A model generated the notes under the pieces. The model saw only the letters and a list, made by a program, of their open reading frames with translations. It searched no databases and was not told where the DNA came from. Shown in pieces: positions 1 through 5,848 of a stretch of 6,735 nucleotides of DNA. Source of the stretch: an uncultured Chitinophagaceae bacterium (GTDB lineage: Bacteria > Bacteroidota > Bacteroidia > Chitinophagales > Chitinophagaceae); the NCBI GenBank assembly GCA_903841915.1, contig CAIMKO010000097.1, forward strand, positions 1 through 6,735, given 5' to 3'. A program made the position numbers and the translations under genes. How positions within the stretch are numbered: the stretch's first letter is position 1; every line of letters begins with the position of its first letter.

Positions 1-1
1 C

Positions 2-655
2 AATAACCAGATCTACGGGTTAACAAAGGGACAATATTCTCCCACTTCTGAAGAACATAAAGTTACCAAGACCTCACCATACGGAAGTATCGATCATCCT
101 TTCAATCCATTGGCATTGGCAATGGGTGCAGATGCCACTTTTGTTGCACGCAGTATGGATAGAGACCCGAAGCATCTTCAGCAAACTTTAATTCGCGCCA
201 ATGCACATAAAGGATCTTCCTTTGTAGAGATCTATCAGAACTGTAATATTTTTAATGATGGCGCTTTTGAAATATTTACAGAGAAAGGAACGAAGCTTGA
301 AGAAACATTATTCCTTGAAAGCGGCAAACCATTGATATTTGGCGCTACACAGAATAAGGGGATCAAACTGGACGGATTTACACCTGTTGTAGTTGAATTA
401 GGTAACGGTGTTACGGCCGATGATCTCTGGATACATGATGATAAAGATTTTTATAAGGCACAGATTCTGGTAAGAATGTTTGATGATCCTAGAAAATCAA
501 GCCATTTACCAAGACCATTCGGTGTATTCTATGAAACGGAAAGACCTTGTTATGAAGATGTAATGGCCCTGCAGATCGAAGAAGTGATCACAGCCAAAGG
601 AAAAGGAAATCTTGATAAATTACTTCGTGGAAACGAGGTTTGGGAGATTATATAA
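2..655 (+). CDS. korB: 2-oxoacid:ferredoxin oxidoreductase subunit beta (KorB-like), 5' end outside window
   Basis: The reading frame is already open at the left edge and runs to TAA at 653-655, giving 217 visible residues of a family usually near 340, so the N-terminal third is missing. The TTG at 110 is internal and not a start, because the sequence before it continues the family signature: NNQIYGLTKGQYSPTS at about residues 1-16, then SPYGSIDHPFNPLALAMGAD. The first of these is the end of the thiamine pyrophosphate-binding region. A cysteine in EIYQNCNIFNDG (codon 242-244) matches the C-terminal cysteine ligand of the [4Fe-4S] cluster in this family; the other ligands and the GDGD/GGNH thiamine pyrophosphate motif would lie upstream. 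With an alpha subunit (korA, probably just outside to the left) the enzyme decarboxylates a 2-oxoacid, typically 2-oxoglutarate, to the acyl-CoA and reduces ferredoxin. The 2-oxoglutarate preference is inferred from family, not visible here. Confidence 0.93.
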   Translation, partial: NNQIYGLTKGQYSPTSEEHKVTKTSPYGSIDHPFNPLALAMGADATFVARSMDRDPKHLQQTLIRANAHKGSSFVEIYQNCNIFNDGAFEIFTEKGTKLEETLFLESGKPLIFGATQNKGIKLDGFTPVVVELGNGVTADDLWIHDDKDFYKAQILVRMFDDPRKSSHLPRPFGVFYETERPCYEDVMALQIEEVITAKGKGNLDKLLRGNEVWEII

Positions 656-677
656 AAAACTGCACTGTATTTTGTAT

Positions 678-708
678 ATGCCATTCTGCACAGCAGGATG
701 GCATTTTT
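678..708 (+). terminator. Rho-independent terminator of korB
   Basis: An 11-bp stem (678-688 pairing with 694-704, one G-U wobble) encloses the five-base loop CACAG. A run of five T (704-708) overlaps the end of the stem. It begins 22 bases after the korB stop, which makes korB the last gene of its transcript. Confidence 0.85.
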
Positions 709-762
709 ACTATAAAAAGGATTACACAAACTTGTAGTATTAAAATATGGGTGTTTTTCCCG

Positions 763-793
763 TTGTTTAGTAATGATAGTCCTACTACATTTA
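763..793 (+). promoter_or_regulatory. weak candidate Bacteroidota-type promoter
   Basis: TTG at 763-765 lies 20 bases before TACATTTA at 786-793, which matches the -7 consensus TAnnTTTG except for the last base. The spacing is right for the Bacteroidota primary sigma factor, but both boxes are short and the region is AT-rich, so chance is a real alternative. It would drive the small open frame at 843 or an untranslated RNA ending at the hairpins near 1144-1251. Confidence 0.25.
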
Positions 794-842
794 CATAGTT
801 GTTCGAAATAAATCCATATTCTAAACCTCTTAATTCCTAAAG

Positions 843-1079
843 ATGAAAATTAGGAAATCTACTCTTAAAAGATTTATTATCCTATTAGGTGATGTCTTGA
901 TTGTTCTCTGCTGTTCTAAAACAGAAACTAAATCAATCCAACAAAGAACGCTAAATAATATTCGCGTAACCTCTTCTAAAGGATATCAGATTGCAGCGTT
1001 AACAGAAAAATTCAGGAATATTATAGTAAGTCACATTGCAGGCTTTAGTTTAAATCATAGGACAAAAACATTTTCATGA
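843..1079 (+). CDS. doubtful small hypothetical protein (78 aa), possible eroded lipoprotein fragment
   Basis: I do not recognise this protein. An ATG-started frame of 78 codons ends at TGA. It starts with a basic stretch (MKIRKSTLKR), then a hydrophobic segment at about residues 11-24 broken by one Asp, ending in a Cys pair followed by SKTETKS. This resembles a lipoprotein signal peptide, but the residues before either Cys (VL-C, LC-C) do not fit a normal lipobox, which wants Gly, Ala or Ser just before the Cys. The rest is polar with no visible motif. The frame stands alone between the korB terminator and a hairpin cluster. The start codon lies in the loop of a 7-bp inverted repeat (834-840/850-856). 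It could be a real small secreted or membrane protein, a degraded gene start, or chance. Conservation would be needed to believe it. Confidence 0.25.
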   Translation: MKIRKSTLKRFIILLGDVLIVLCCSKTETKSIQQRTLNNIRVTSSKGYQIAALTEKFRNIIVSHIAGFSLNHRTKTFS

Positions 1080-1143
1080 ACTAAATAATTATAATTTCTC
1101 AGGTGTTTTGGTTTTATTCATTTTGGGGGTTATATATGCAAAT

Positions 1144-1170
1144 AACGGCGGTTTTCTAATCGCTGTTTTT
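1144..1170 (+). terminator. candidate Rho-independent terminator
   Basis: An imperfect stem (1144-1150 with 1161-1167, one G-U wobble) has a 10-base loop and runs into five T at 1166-1170. It would end any + strand transcript from the 793-1079 region. The loop is long and the stem short, so it is weaker than the korB terminator. Confidence 0.4.
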
Positions 1171-1198
1171 AAAAGAACTAAATATATTGAAATAGGGG

Positions 1199-1226
1199 GT
1201 TTTTGCTTTTCGATAAAAGCAAAAAC
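1199..1226. repeat. perfect 12-bp inverted repeat with a CGAT loop
   Basis: GTTTTTGCTTTT at 1199-1210 is perfectly mirrored by AAAAGCAAAAAC at 1215-1226 around the four-base centre CGAT. The stem is mostly A-T pairs, and neither strand has a T-run directly after it. It therefore does not read as a standard intrinsic terminator, although its arms are themselves T- or A-rich. It could be a cruciform, a protein site or the tail of a small RNA. Confidence 0.6.
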
Positions 1227-1227
1227 A

Positions 1228-1260
1228 TACGGCAGCCAATTGGTTGCCGTAATCTTTTAT
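1228..1260. terminator. probable bidirectional terminator hairpin
   Basis: A 10-bp stem (1228-1237 with 1242-1251, one G-U wobble) with core ACGGCAGCC/GGTTGCCGT closes on an AATT loop. On the + strand it is followed by ATCTTTTAT. On the - strand the stem is followed by TGTTTTTGCTTTT, the arm of the neighbouring inverted repeat. Both sides are T-rich, so it could stop transcription in either direction. It sits 40 bases upstream of the YciO-like start and would insulate that gene from transcription coming from the left. Confidence 0.5.
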
Positions 1261-1299
1261 ACTAAATGAATATTTCTTATTTCGTATTTTACACCGATT

Positions 1300-1908
1300 A
1301 TGTTACTGCAAGTTCATCCCGATAACCCCAATCCACGCCATATTAAAACAATCATTGAATGTTTAAGGGAGGGCGGTGTGATCATTTATCCAACTGATAC
1401 GATATATGGTTTGGGTTGTGATATCTTTCATACAAAAGCAATAGAAAGGATCTCCCGCATCAAGAATACAGATTACCGTAAATCTCAACTCAGCTTTATT
1501 TGTTATGATCTGAGTGATCTGAGTAAATACACAAAAAGTATTTCAACGCCGCTTTATAGAATGTTGAAAAGCCATTTGCCCGGTCCGTATACTTTTATTT
1601 TACCCGCCAGTAAAGAAGTGCCGCGTTTATTGCAAAGTAAAAAAAGTACCATTGGCTTACGCGTCCCTTCCAATAATATAGCAAGAGTGATTTTACAGGA
1701 ATTGGGCCATCCTATTTTAAGTGCCAGTATGCCGGGCGAAATGGTAGAAGAATATACTGACCCCGAACTGATCTATGAAAACTTTAAAAACCTGGTTGAT
1801 ATTGTAGTGGATGGAGGCATAGGGGGAATGATACCCTCTACCGTGATCGATTGCACCAAGGATGAATATGAAGTGATAAGACAAGGTGCAGGCGAATGGT
1901 CAGAATAA
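1300..1908 (+). CDS. yciO: YrdC/Sua5-domain protein, YciO-type (threonylcarbamoyl-AMP synthase family)
   Basis: This 202-residue protein is a single YrdC-like domain. Motifs in order are HPDNPNPRHI at the N-terminus, the nucleotide-binding YPTDTIYGLGCD (30-41), LPGPYTFIL (93-101), STIGLRVPSN (116-125), PSTVID (179-184) and a closing RQGAGEW. Length and wording match E. coli YciO (about 206 aa, also starting with an HPDNP segment) better than TsaC. TsaC makes L-threonylcarbamoyl-AMP from threonine, bicarbonate and ATP for the t6A modification of ANN-decoding tRNAs. Here Lys55 is kept but the following Arg of the TsaC K-x-R motif is Thr57, and the SAN signature has become S-M-P (143-145). The exact activity is therefore unsure, and automatic labels as threonylcarbamoyl-AMP synthase may overstate it. 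The ATG at 1300 begins the family N-terminus. The 3' end overlaps the convergent ribonuclease HII gene by 9 bases. Confidence 0.9.
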   Translation: MLLQVHPDNPNPRHIKTIIECLREGGVIIYPTDTIYGLGCDIFHTKAIERISRIKNTDYRKSQLSFICYDLSDLSKYTKSISTPLYRMLKSHLPGPYTFILPASKEVPRLLQSKKSTIGLRVPSNNIARVILQELGHPILSASMPGEMVEEYTDPELIYENFKNLVDIVVDGGIGGMIPSTVIDCTKDEYEVIRQGAGEWSE

Positions 1909-2502
1909 TTTTATTTCGTTGGGCAAAATATTAAAACTCTTTCTGTGATACTTGCATAAGCCAAATTCTTCAATGGCTTTTCGATGTTCGGCAGTACCGT
2001 AACCTTTATTTTTTTGCCAGTTATATTGAGGGAATTCTTTGTGCAGATTTTTCATCCAATCATCACGATAGGTTTTTGCCAAAATACTAGCTGCTGCAAT
2101 GCTGGCATATGTAGCATCGCCTTTGATGATACATTGATGCTTTATTTTCTTGTACTGTGTGAAACGATTACCATCGATCAACAAAAATTGCGCCTTTATT
2201 TTTAACTGATCGATGGCCAGGTGCATGGCTTTGAAAGAGGCTTTTAAAATATTGATTTTATCTATTTCGGTGTGTGTGATCATTCCTACGCCAAAAGCAA
2301 TTGCATTCTCTTTGATCACTTCTCTTAATTCATTACGCTGCTGTTCTTTTACCTGTTTACTATCATTCAATAGGGGATGATGAAAATCTTTTGGCAAAAT
2401 AACGGCAGCTGCAAATACAGGCCCTGCATAACAACCGCGGCCGGCTTCATCACAGCCCGCTTCAGTGAACTCGGTTTGATAATATGCTTTTAATGATACC
2501 AT
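1900..2502 (-). CDS. rnhB: ribonuclease HII
   Basis: This 200-residue protein has the normal length for RNase HII. The enzyme cuts the RNA strand of RNA-DNA hybrids and, in particular, nicks 5' to single ribonucleotides misincorporated into DNA, starting ribonucleotide excision repair in the cytoplasm. The four acidic metal ligands are visible: Asp18 and Glu19 in AGCDEAGRG, Asp110 in LLIDGN, and Asp129 in IKGDATYASIAAASILAK. The GRG segment (21-23) that reads the 2'-OH of the RNA-DNA junction is intact, and the protein ends with the usual KGYGTAEHRKAI...YHRKSF region. The ATG at 2502 sits just before the N-terminal family start. The gene is divergent from ctaA (109 bases apart) and converges with the YciO-like gene. 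Upstream, GATATTTG is one base off the TAnnTTTG box, so the promoter is not certain. Confidence 0.97.
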   Translation of the reverse strand: MVSLKAYYQTEFTEAGCDEAGRGCYAGPVFAAAVILPKDFHHPLLNDSKQVKEQQRNELREVIKENAIAFGVGMITHTEIDKINILKASFKAMHLAIDQLKIKAQFLLIDGNRFTQYKKIKHQCIIKGDATYASIAAASILAKTYRDDWMKNLHKEFPQYNWQKNKGYGTAEHRKAIEEFGLCKYHRKSFNILPNEIKLF

Positions 2503-2515
2503 TTGTTCAACAAAT
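2501..2515. repeat. 15-base perfect inverted repeat at the rnhB start codon
   Basis: ATTTGTT and AACAAAT flank a single central C at 2508, so the repeat is symmetrical and overlaps the first codon of rnhB. As RNA the loop would be too tight for a full stem. As DNA it could be an operator-like half-site pair. AT-rich sequence makes chance likely. Confidence 0.3.
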
Positions 2516-2581
2516 ATCGTGATGCGAAAACAGATAAGTCATTCTTTTAGCAAAAAATATAAAACAGAATTGAGGAGCCAA

Positions 2582-2589
2582 TACCTTTG
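2582..2589 (+). promoter_or_regulatory. Bacteroidota -7 promoter box of ctaA
   Basis: TACCTTTG is an exact match to the TAnnTTTG -7 consensus and lies 22 bases before the ctaA start, leaving a short leader. I see no clear TTTG -33 box at the expected spacing of about 20 bases, so the assignment rests on the -7 element and its position. Confidence 0.6.
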
Positions 2590-2611
2590 CGACGGATATA
2601 AATAATAGAAT

Positions 2612-3658
2612 ATGACGAAAGAGCGTTCCACAAGAATAGTTGCCAAATGGATCTTTATAGGGGTAGCCATGCTTATCGTGCAGGTATTGCTGGGGGGCAT
2701 TACGAGATTAACGGGATCGGGATTATCCATCACAGAGTGGAAGCCTATTTTGGGAACTGTACCCCCGTTAAATGAAATACAATGGCAACAGTCATTCGAA
2801 CAATATCAACAAATAGCACAATATAAATACCTCAATCATCATTTTACGCTGGGTGATTTTAAATTTATCTTTTTCTGGGAATGGTTTCATCGTCTATGGG
2901 CGAGACTGATCAGTATTGTATTCCTGATACCATTTATTTATTTTATGGTAAAAAAGTATTTTAAGGAATGGATGATCATCCCATTGGTTATTTTGTTCTT
3001 ACTCGGTGGAATGCAGGGTGCTATTGGATGGATCATGGTGAAAAGCGGATTGAATGATGAGAATCTGTATGTGAATCATATACGACTGGCGATACATTTT
3101 GTTTCAGCAATGCTGTTGATCTGTTACGCCCTGATATTCGGCTTAAAATTGATCATTCCGCAAAATGATTTTATTGTTGACTCGGGATTAAAAAAATACA
3201 CAGCTACTATCATTGTTGTTGTTACTGTACAATTGTTCTACGGCGCTTTCATGGCCGGAATGAAAGGCGCTATTGCTGCACCCACCTGGCCGGACATCAA
3301 TGGAATAATGGCTCCCACAGAAATGTTTAGCGGTAATCTCAGTAAAGATCTTTTTTTCAATATCATTAATATTCATTTCATACACCGCATATTAGCGTAT
3401 ATCATTTTTGTGCTGATCTTGATCTGGTGGTTTAAAGCAAAAAAGCAGAATACCGTTTCTTTCAACAAAGCAAAGCATTGGCCTTTAATATTTGTATTTG
3501 TTCAAATAGTACTTGGCATTTTTGCTTTGTTAAACAGTCCCAATATTGTGTTGGGGCATTTTGGGTTATTTGAATGGCTGGCACAATTGCATCAGTTAAC
3601 AGGAATGCTATTATTACTTTCGTTAGTATCGGCTTTTTATTTACTGAAATCTAAGTAA
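2612..3658 (+). CDS. ctaA: haem A synthase, COX15/CtaA family
   Basis: This 348-residue polytopic inner-membrane protein is full length for the roughly 350-residue, eight-helix COX15 type. It oxidises the C8 methyl of haem O to the formyl group of haem A, the cofactor of aa3-type cytochrome oxidases. The N-terminal helix leads into LLGGITRLTGSGLSITEWKP (26-45). The conserved Glu90 and His93 lie in EWFHRLWAR, and other likely haem-ligand histidines are His162 (HIRLAIH), His258 (NIHFIHR) and His327 (AQLHQLTGM). GAFMAGMKGAIAAPTWPDIN (211-230) corresponds to the conserved Trp-Pro loop. About eight hydrophobic segments are spaced along the chain. The ATG at 2612 follows a TAnnTTTG promoter. The gene stands alone here: neither the haem O synthase gene (ctaB) nor oxidase subunits are visible. 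Its presence implies aerobic respiration with an A-type haem oxidase. Confidence 0.96.
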   Translation: MTKERSTRIVAKWIFIGVAMLIVQVLLGGITRLTGSGLSITEWKPILGTVPPLNEIQWQQSFEQYQQIAQYKYLNHHFTLGDFKFIFFWEWFHRLWARLISIVFLIPFIYFMVKKYFKEWMIIPLVILFLLGGMQGAIGWIMVKSGLNDENLYVNHIRLAIHFVSAMLLICYALIFGLKLIIPQNDFIVDSGLKKYTATIIVVVTVQLFYGAFMAGMKGAIAAPTWPDINGIMAPTEMFSGNLSKDLFFNIINIHFIHRILAYIIFVLILIWWFKAKKQNTVSFNKAKHWPLIFVFVQIVLGIFALLNSPNIVLGHFGLFEWLAQLHQLTGMLLLLSLVSAFYLLKSK

Positions 3659-3770
3659 TGGGATGTTGCTATTCTTAAAGAAGTGGAACTGCTTGTGACG
3701 CTATCTTCTTGCAGAAGAAATTAAAGCCGGTATCATAAAAGTATTTCGAAAAGATAAGTTGTATACAAAA

Positions 3771-4670
3771 CTAGGGTTGTAATAAATTAAATGCACTCTT
3801 TAAAACTTCGATCTTAAACTCTTCGGTTGTCTCTCTAGGTTCGCCGTCTATATGCAGGGGTGCATATTTTAAGTTTCTGATGGTAAGTGATGCTGTTTGA
3901 AAATAAAGAACACTTTTCTTACTCATATCGTCCACCAATTCACGTAATTTATTATTACCGCGTAATTGTTGTAGCAGTGCAAATGGTAATTTGGCTTTAC
4001 TCATTTTCTGGATGATCACAATATCGAGCAAGCCATCATTCAGATTGGCTTTTGGGGCAATGGTCAAATTATTCCCGAATTGATTACTGTTGGCAATGCT
4101 GATGGCGAATGCATCAGTGAAAAATGAAAATTCATTCCACACTACCTCAAATTGAAAAGGATGTGCCTTAAAAAAATTAATTAAACTTTCCTGTGTGTAA
4201 GTAAATAGACCTCGAGTGCTTTTTGCAGCAAAATTATGCGCTACCTGTGCATCAAACCCTAATCCACTCAGCATGCAGGAATAATGTTCATTGATGTAAA
4301 ATGCATCAACCGGTTTCGTATTACCCGCAAAAATGATAGCTAAGGCTGCCTCCGGTTTTTTGGGGATCTCGGCAGCAAAGGCTAATCCATTACCTGAACC
4401 AAATGGGATGATCCCGAATATTACAGGTAAATGTCTTAATGCATTGGTAACCTGATTGACAGTTCCATCGCCTCCAATGATCACTACATCTGTAAAATGT
4501 TCTGCGCTGATCTTTTCTTTTAAAAAATCGTAATCGCCTTGTGGATCTGTGGGTAATATTTCAAAAGGAATTTCTCTTGCAGTTGTTTCCCTTTCGATCA
4601 ATTTTTTTATTCCTTCCTTCTTCGATGTGCCGGAGATAGGGTTGATCAGATAAATTATTTTTCTTTCCAT
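3771..4670 (-). CDS. diacylglycerol/lipid kinase family protein (DAGK catalytic domain)
   Basis: The 299-residue protein has the two-lobed DAGK/NAD-kinase-like fold signature and transfers phosphate from ATP to a lipid hydroxyl. Visible motifs are NPISG (10-14), the nucleotide-binding GGDGT (66-70), PFGSGNGLA (89-97), SGLGFDA (135-141) and HIDGEP (273-278), the last carrying the conserved acidic residue of the C-terminal lobe. The GSGNGLA loop resembles sphingosine and ceramide kinases more than the GTxNDFA of DgkB/YegS. The lipid acceptor (diacylglycerol, a sphingoid base or ceramide) therefore cannot be told from sequence. I place the start at ATG 4670. A GTG directly before it (4671-4673) is in frame and would add one residue. 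An exact TAnnTTTG box 19 bases upstream fits independent transcription. The gene follows the ketoacyl-ACP synthase by 46 bases on the same strand and converges with ctaA, with a 112-base gap between. Confidence 0.92.
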   Translation of the reverse strand: MERKIIYLINPISGTSKKEGIKKLIERETTAREIPFEILPTDPQGDYDFLKEKISAEHFTDVVIIGGDGTVNQVTNALRHLPVIFGIIPFGSGNGLAFAAEIPKKPEAALAIIFAGNTKPVDAFYINEHYSCMLSGLGFDAQVAHNFAAKSTRGLFTYTQESLINFFKAHPFQFEVVWNEFSFFTDAFAISIANSNQFGNNLTIAPKANLNDGLLDIVIIQKMSKAKLPFALLQQLRGNNKLRELVDDMSKKSVLYFQTASLTIRNLKYAPLHIDGEPRETTEEFKIEVLKSAFNLLQP

Positions 4671-4689
4671 CACTCAATACTTTCTTCTT

Positions 4690-4697
4690 CAAATATA
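4690..4697 (-). promoter_or_regulatory. Bacteroidota -7 promoter box upstream of the lipid kinase
   Basis: Read on the - strand this is TATATTTG, an exact TAnnTTTG match, ending 19 bases before the kinase ATG, in the short gap after the ketoacyl-ACP synthase stop. I see no good -33 TTTG. The very AT-rich gap makes a chance match possible. Confidence 0.45.
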
Positions 4698-4716
4698 TTC
4701 TAAGAAATAGGTTTAA

Positions 4717-5766
4717 TTACCACTTTAACAATGCACTTGCCCAGGTGAACCCGCTACCGAATGCTGCGAGACAAACCAGATCACCTTCTTTTATTTTCCC
4801 GTTTTGCCATGCTTCACATAGTGCGATCGGAACAGAAGCCGCAGTAGTGTTGCCGTAATATTGGATATTGTTATACACTTGATCGTCACGTAATTTTAAC
4901 TTTTGCTGCACGAATTGTGCTATGCGCAAATTTGCCTGATGCGGTATTAGCATATTTAAATCTGATGGCTCATACCCGTTGGCATGTAATGCCTCAAGAA
5001 TTACTTCCGGGAATTTTACAACAGCTTTCTTAAATACTGAAGGGCCGTCCATGAAAGGGTAGTTCTGTGCTTTATCAATCATCGCATGACTCATGAACAT
5101 ATCTGAAATTTCAGCATCATCAAAATCAGCATAATTCTTTGTACCCCAATGGTTGGCATGTGTGCCGGGATTATACATAGCCAGAATTTCAGCGCTTTCG
5201 CCATCACTATGTAAATGTGTACTCAAAATGCCACGATCCGTTTCTTCGGTAGGTTGTAAAATAACTGCTCCTGCACCATCACCAAAGATGACAGAAACAT
5301 TTCTTCCTCTTGTTGAAAAATCCAGTCCGAAGGAGTGTTTCTCTGAACCTATAACCAGGATATTTTTATAAGTTCCGGTACGAATGAATTGATCTGCTAC
5401 ACTCAAAGCATAGACAAACCCACTGCATTGATTACGAACATCCAGTGCAGCGATCTCTTTCATTTTTAGTTCACGTTGAACCAATACTCCGCATCCGGGG
5501 AAATAATAATCGGGACATATTGTAGCAAATACGATAAAATCAACATCCTGTGCAGTGATGCCCGCTCTTTCTATTGCGATCTTTGCTGCTTCAATACCCA
5601 TTGTTGCAGTTGTTTCTTCGGTTCTGTGGGCGTATCTTCTTTCCTTGATGCCTGTTCTTTCCTGGATCCATTCGTCACTGGTATCCATATATTTTAGCAG
5701 GTCATTATTTGTAAAAATATTCTCAGGTACATACATCCCTATACCTGCAATCTTGCTGCGGGGCAT
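4717..5766 (-). CDS. fabH: 3-oxoacyl-ACP synthase III family protein (FabH-like)
   Basis: This thiolase-fold condensing enzyme of 349 residues is longer than typical FabH (about 317-335). The catalytic triad is complete: Cys114 in DVRNQCSGFVYAL, His276 in LIPHQANLRI and Asn306 in YYGNTTAASVPIAL. The N-terminal SKIAGIGMYVPEN, the TSDEWIQERTGIKERR segment (29-44), FGDGAGAVIL (161-170) and the C-terminal AFGSGFTWAS (335-344) are all family hallmarks. Classical FabH condenses acetyl- or branched acyl-CoA with malonyl-ACP to start fatty acid synthesis. The Cys-His spacing here is 162 residues against 132 in E. coli FabH, while the His-Asn spacing is the same (30). The extra residues therefore lie in about 190-240, near MYNPGTHANHWGTKNYADFD. 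It is not beside plsX or rpmF, the common fabH context, so it could be a paralogue with a different acyl substrate. Start at ATG 5766 fits the family N-terminus. Confidence 0.92.
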   Translation of the reverse strand: MPRSKIAGIGMYVPENIFTNNDLLKYMDTSDEWIQERTGIKERRYAHRTEETTATMGIEAAKIAIERAGITAQDVDFIVFATICPDYYFPGCGVLVQRELKMKEIAALDVRNQCSGFVYALSVADQFIRTGTYKNILVIGSEKHSFGLDFSTRGRNVSVIFGDGAGAVILQPTEETDRGILSTHLHSDGESAEILAMYNPGTHANHWGTKNYADFDDAEISDMFMSHAMIDKAQNYPFMDGPSVFKKAVVKFPEVILEALHANGYEPSDLNMLIPHQANLRIAQFVQQKLKLRDDQVYNNIQYYGNTTAASVPIALCEAWQNGKIKEGDLVCLAAFGSGFTWASALLKW

Positions 5767-5848
5767 AACAATCGCTTTTAATGAAAAGTGAAGATAAGAG
5801 AATTTAATTTTGATGTGATAACTTAAAACAATTTTTAAAGCGGAATGA

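Noticed and set aside
1984..2205. A 73-codon + strand frame
   Set aside because: Lies entirely opposite rnhB in the region encoding the catalytic Asp110 and Asp129; it is an antisense shadow.
2539..2733. A 64-codon - strand frame across the ctaA promoter and start
   Set aside because: It overlaps the N-terminal helix of ctaA and the promoter region, and no family or signal is visible.
3672..3718. Small inverted repeats (TTCTT-AAGAA and TCTTCT-AGAAGA) as a terminator between ctaA and the lipid kinase
   Set aside because: Stems are 5-6 bp, AT-rich, with tiny loops and no T-run on either strand.
4671..4673. GTG as the start of the lipid kinase
   Set aside because: An ATG follows immediately and is the more usual start. 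The difference is one residue and cannot be settled from sequence.
5153..5791. Several + strand frames of 72-78 codons
   Set aside because: All are antisense to the well-supported ketoacyl-ACP synthase gene and overlap each other.
5789..5796. TATCTTCA on the - strand as a promoter -7 box for the ketoacyl-ACP synthase gene
   Set aside because: It misses the last two fixed positions of TAnnTTTG and has no -33 box at the right distance.
5829..5847. AT-rich imperfect hairpin after the hydrolase stop as a terminator
   Set aside because: The stem is almost all A-T pairs with a bulge, so stability is doubtful, and the downstream T-run is broken.
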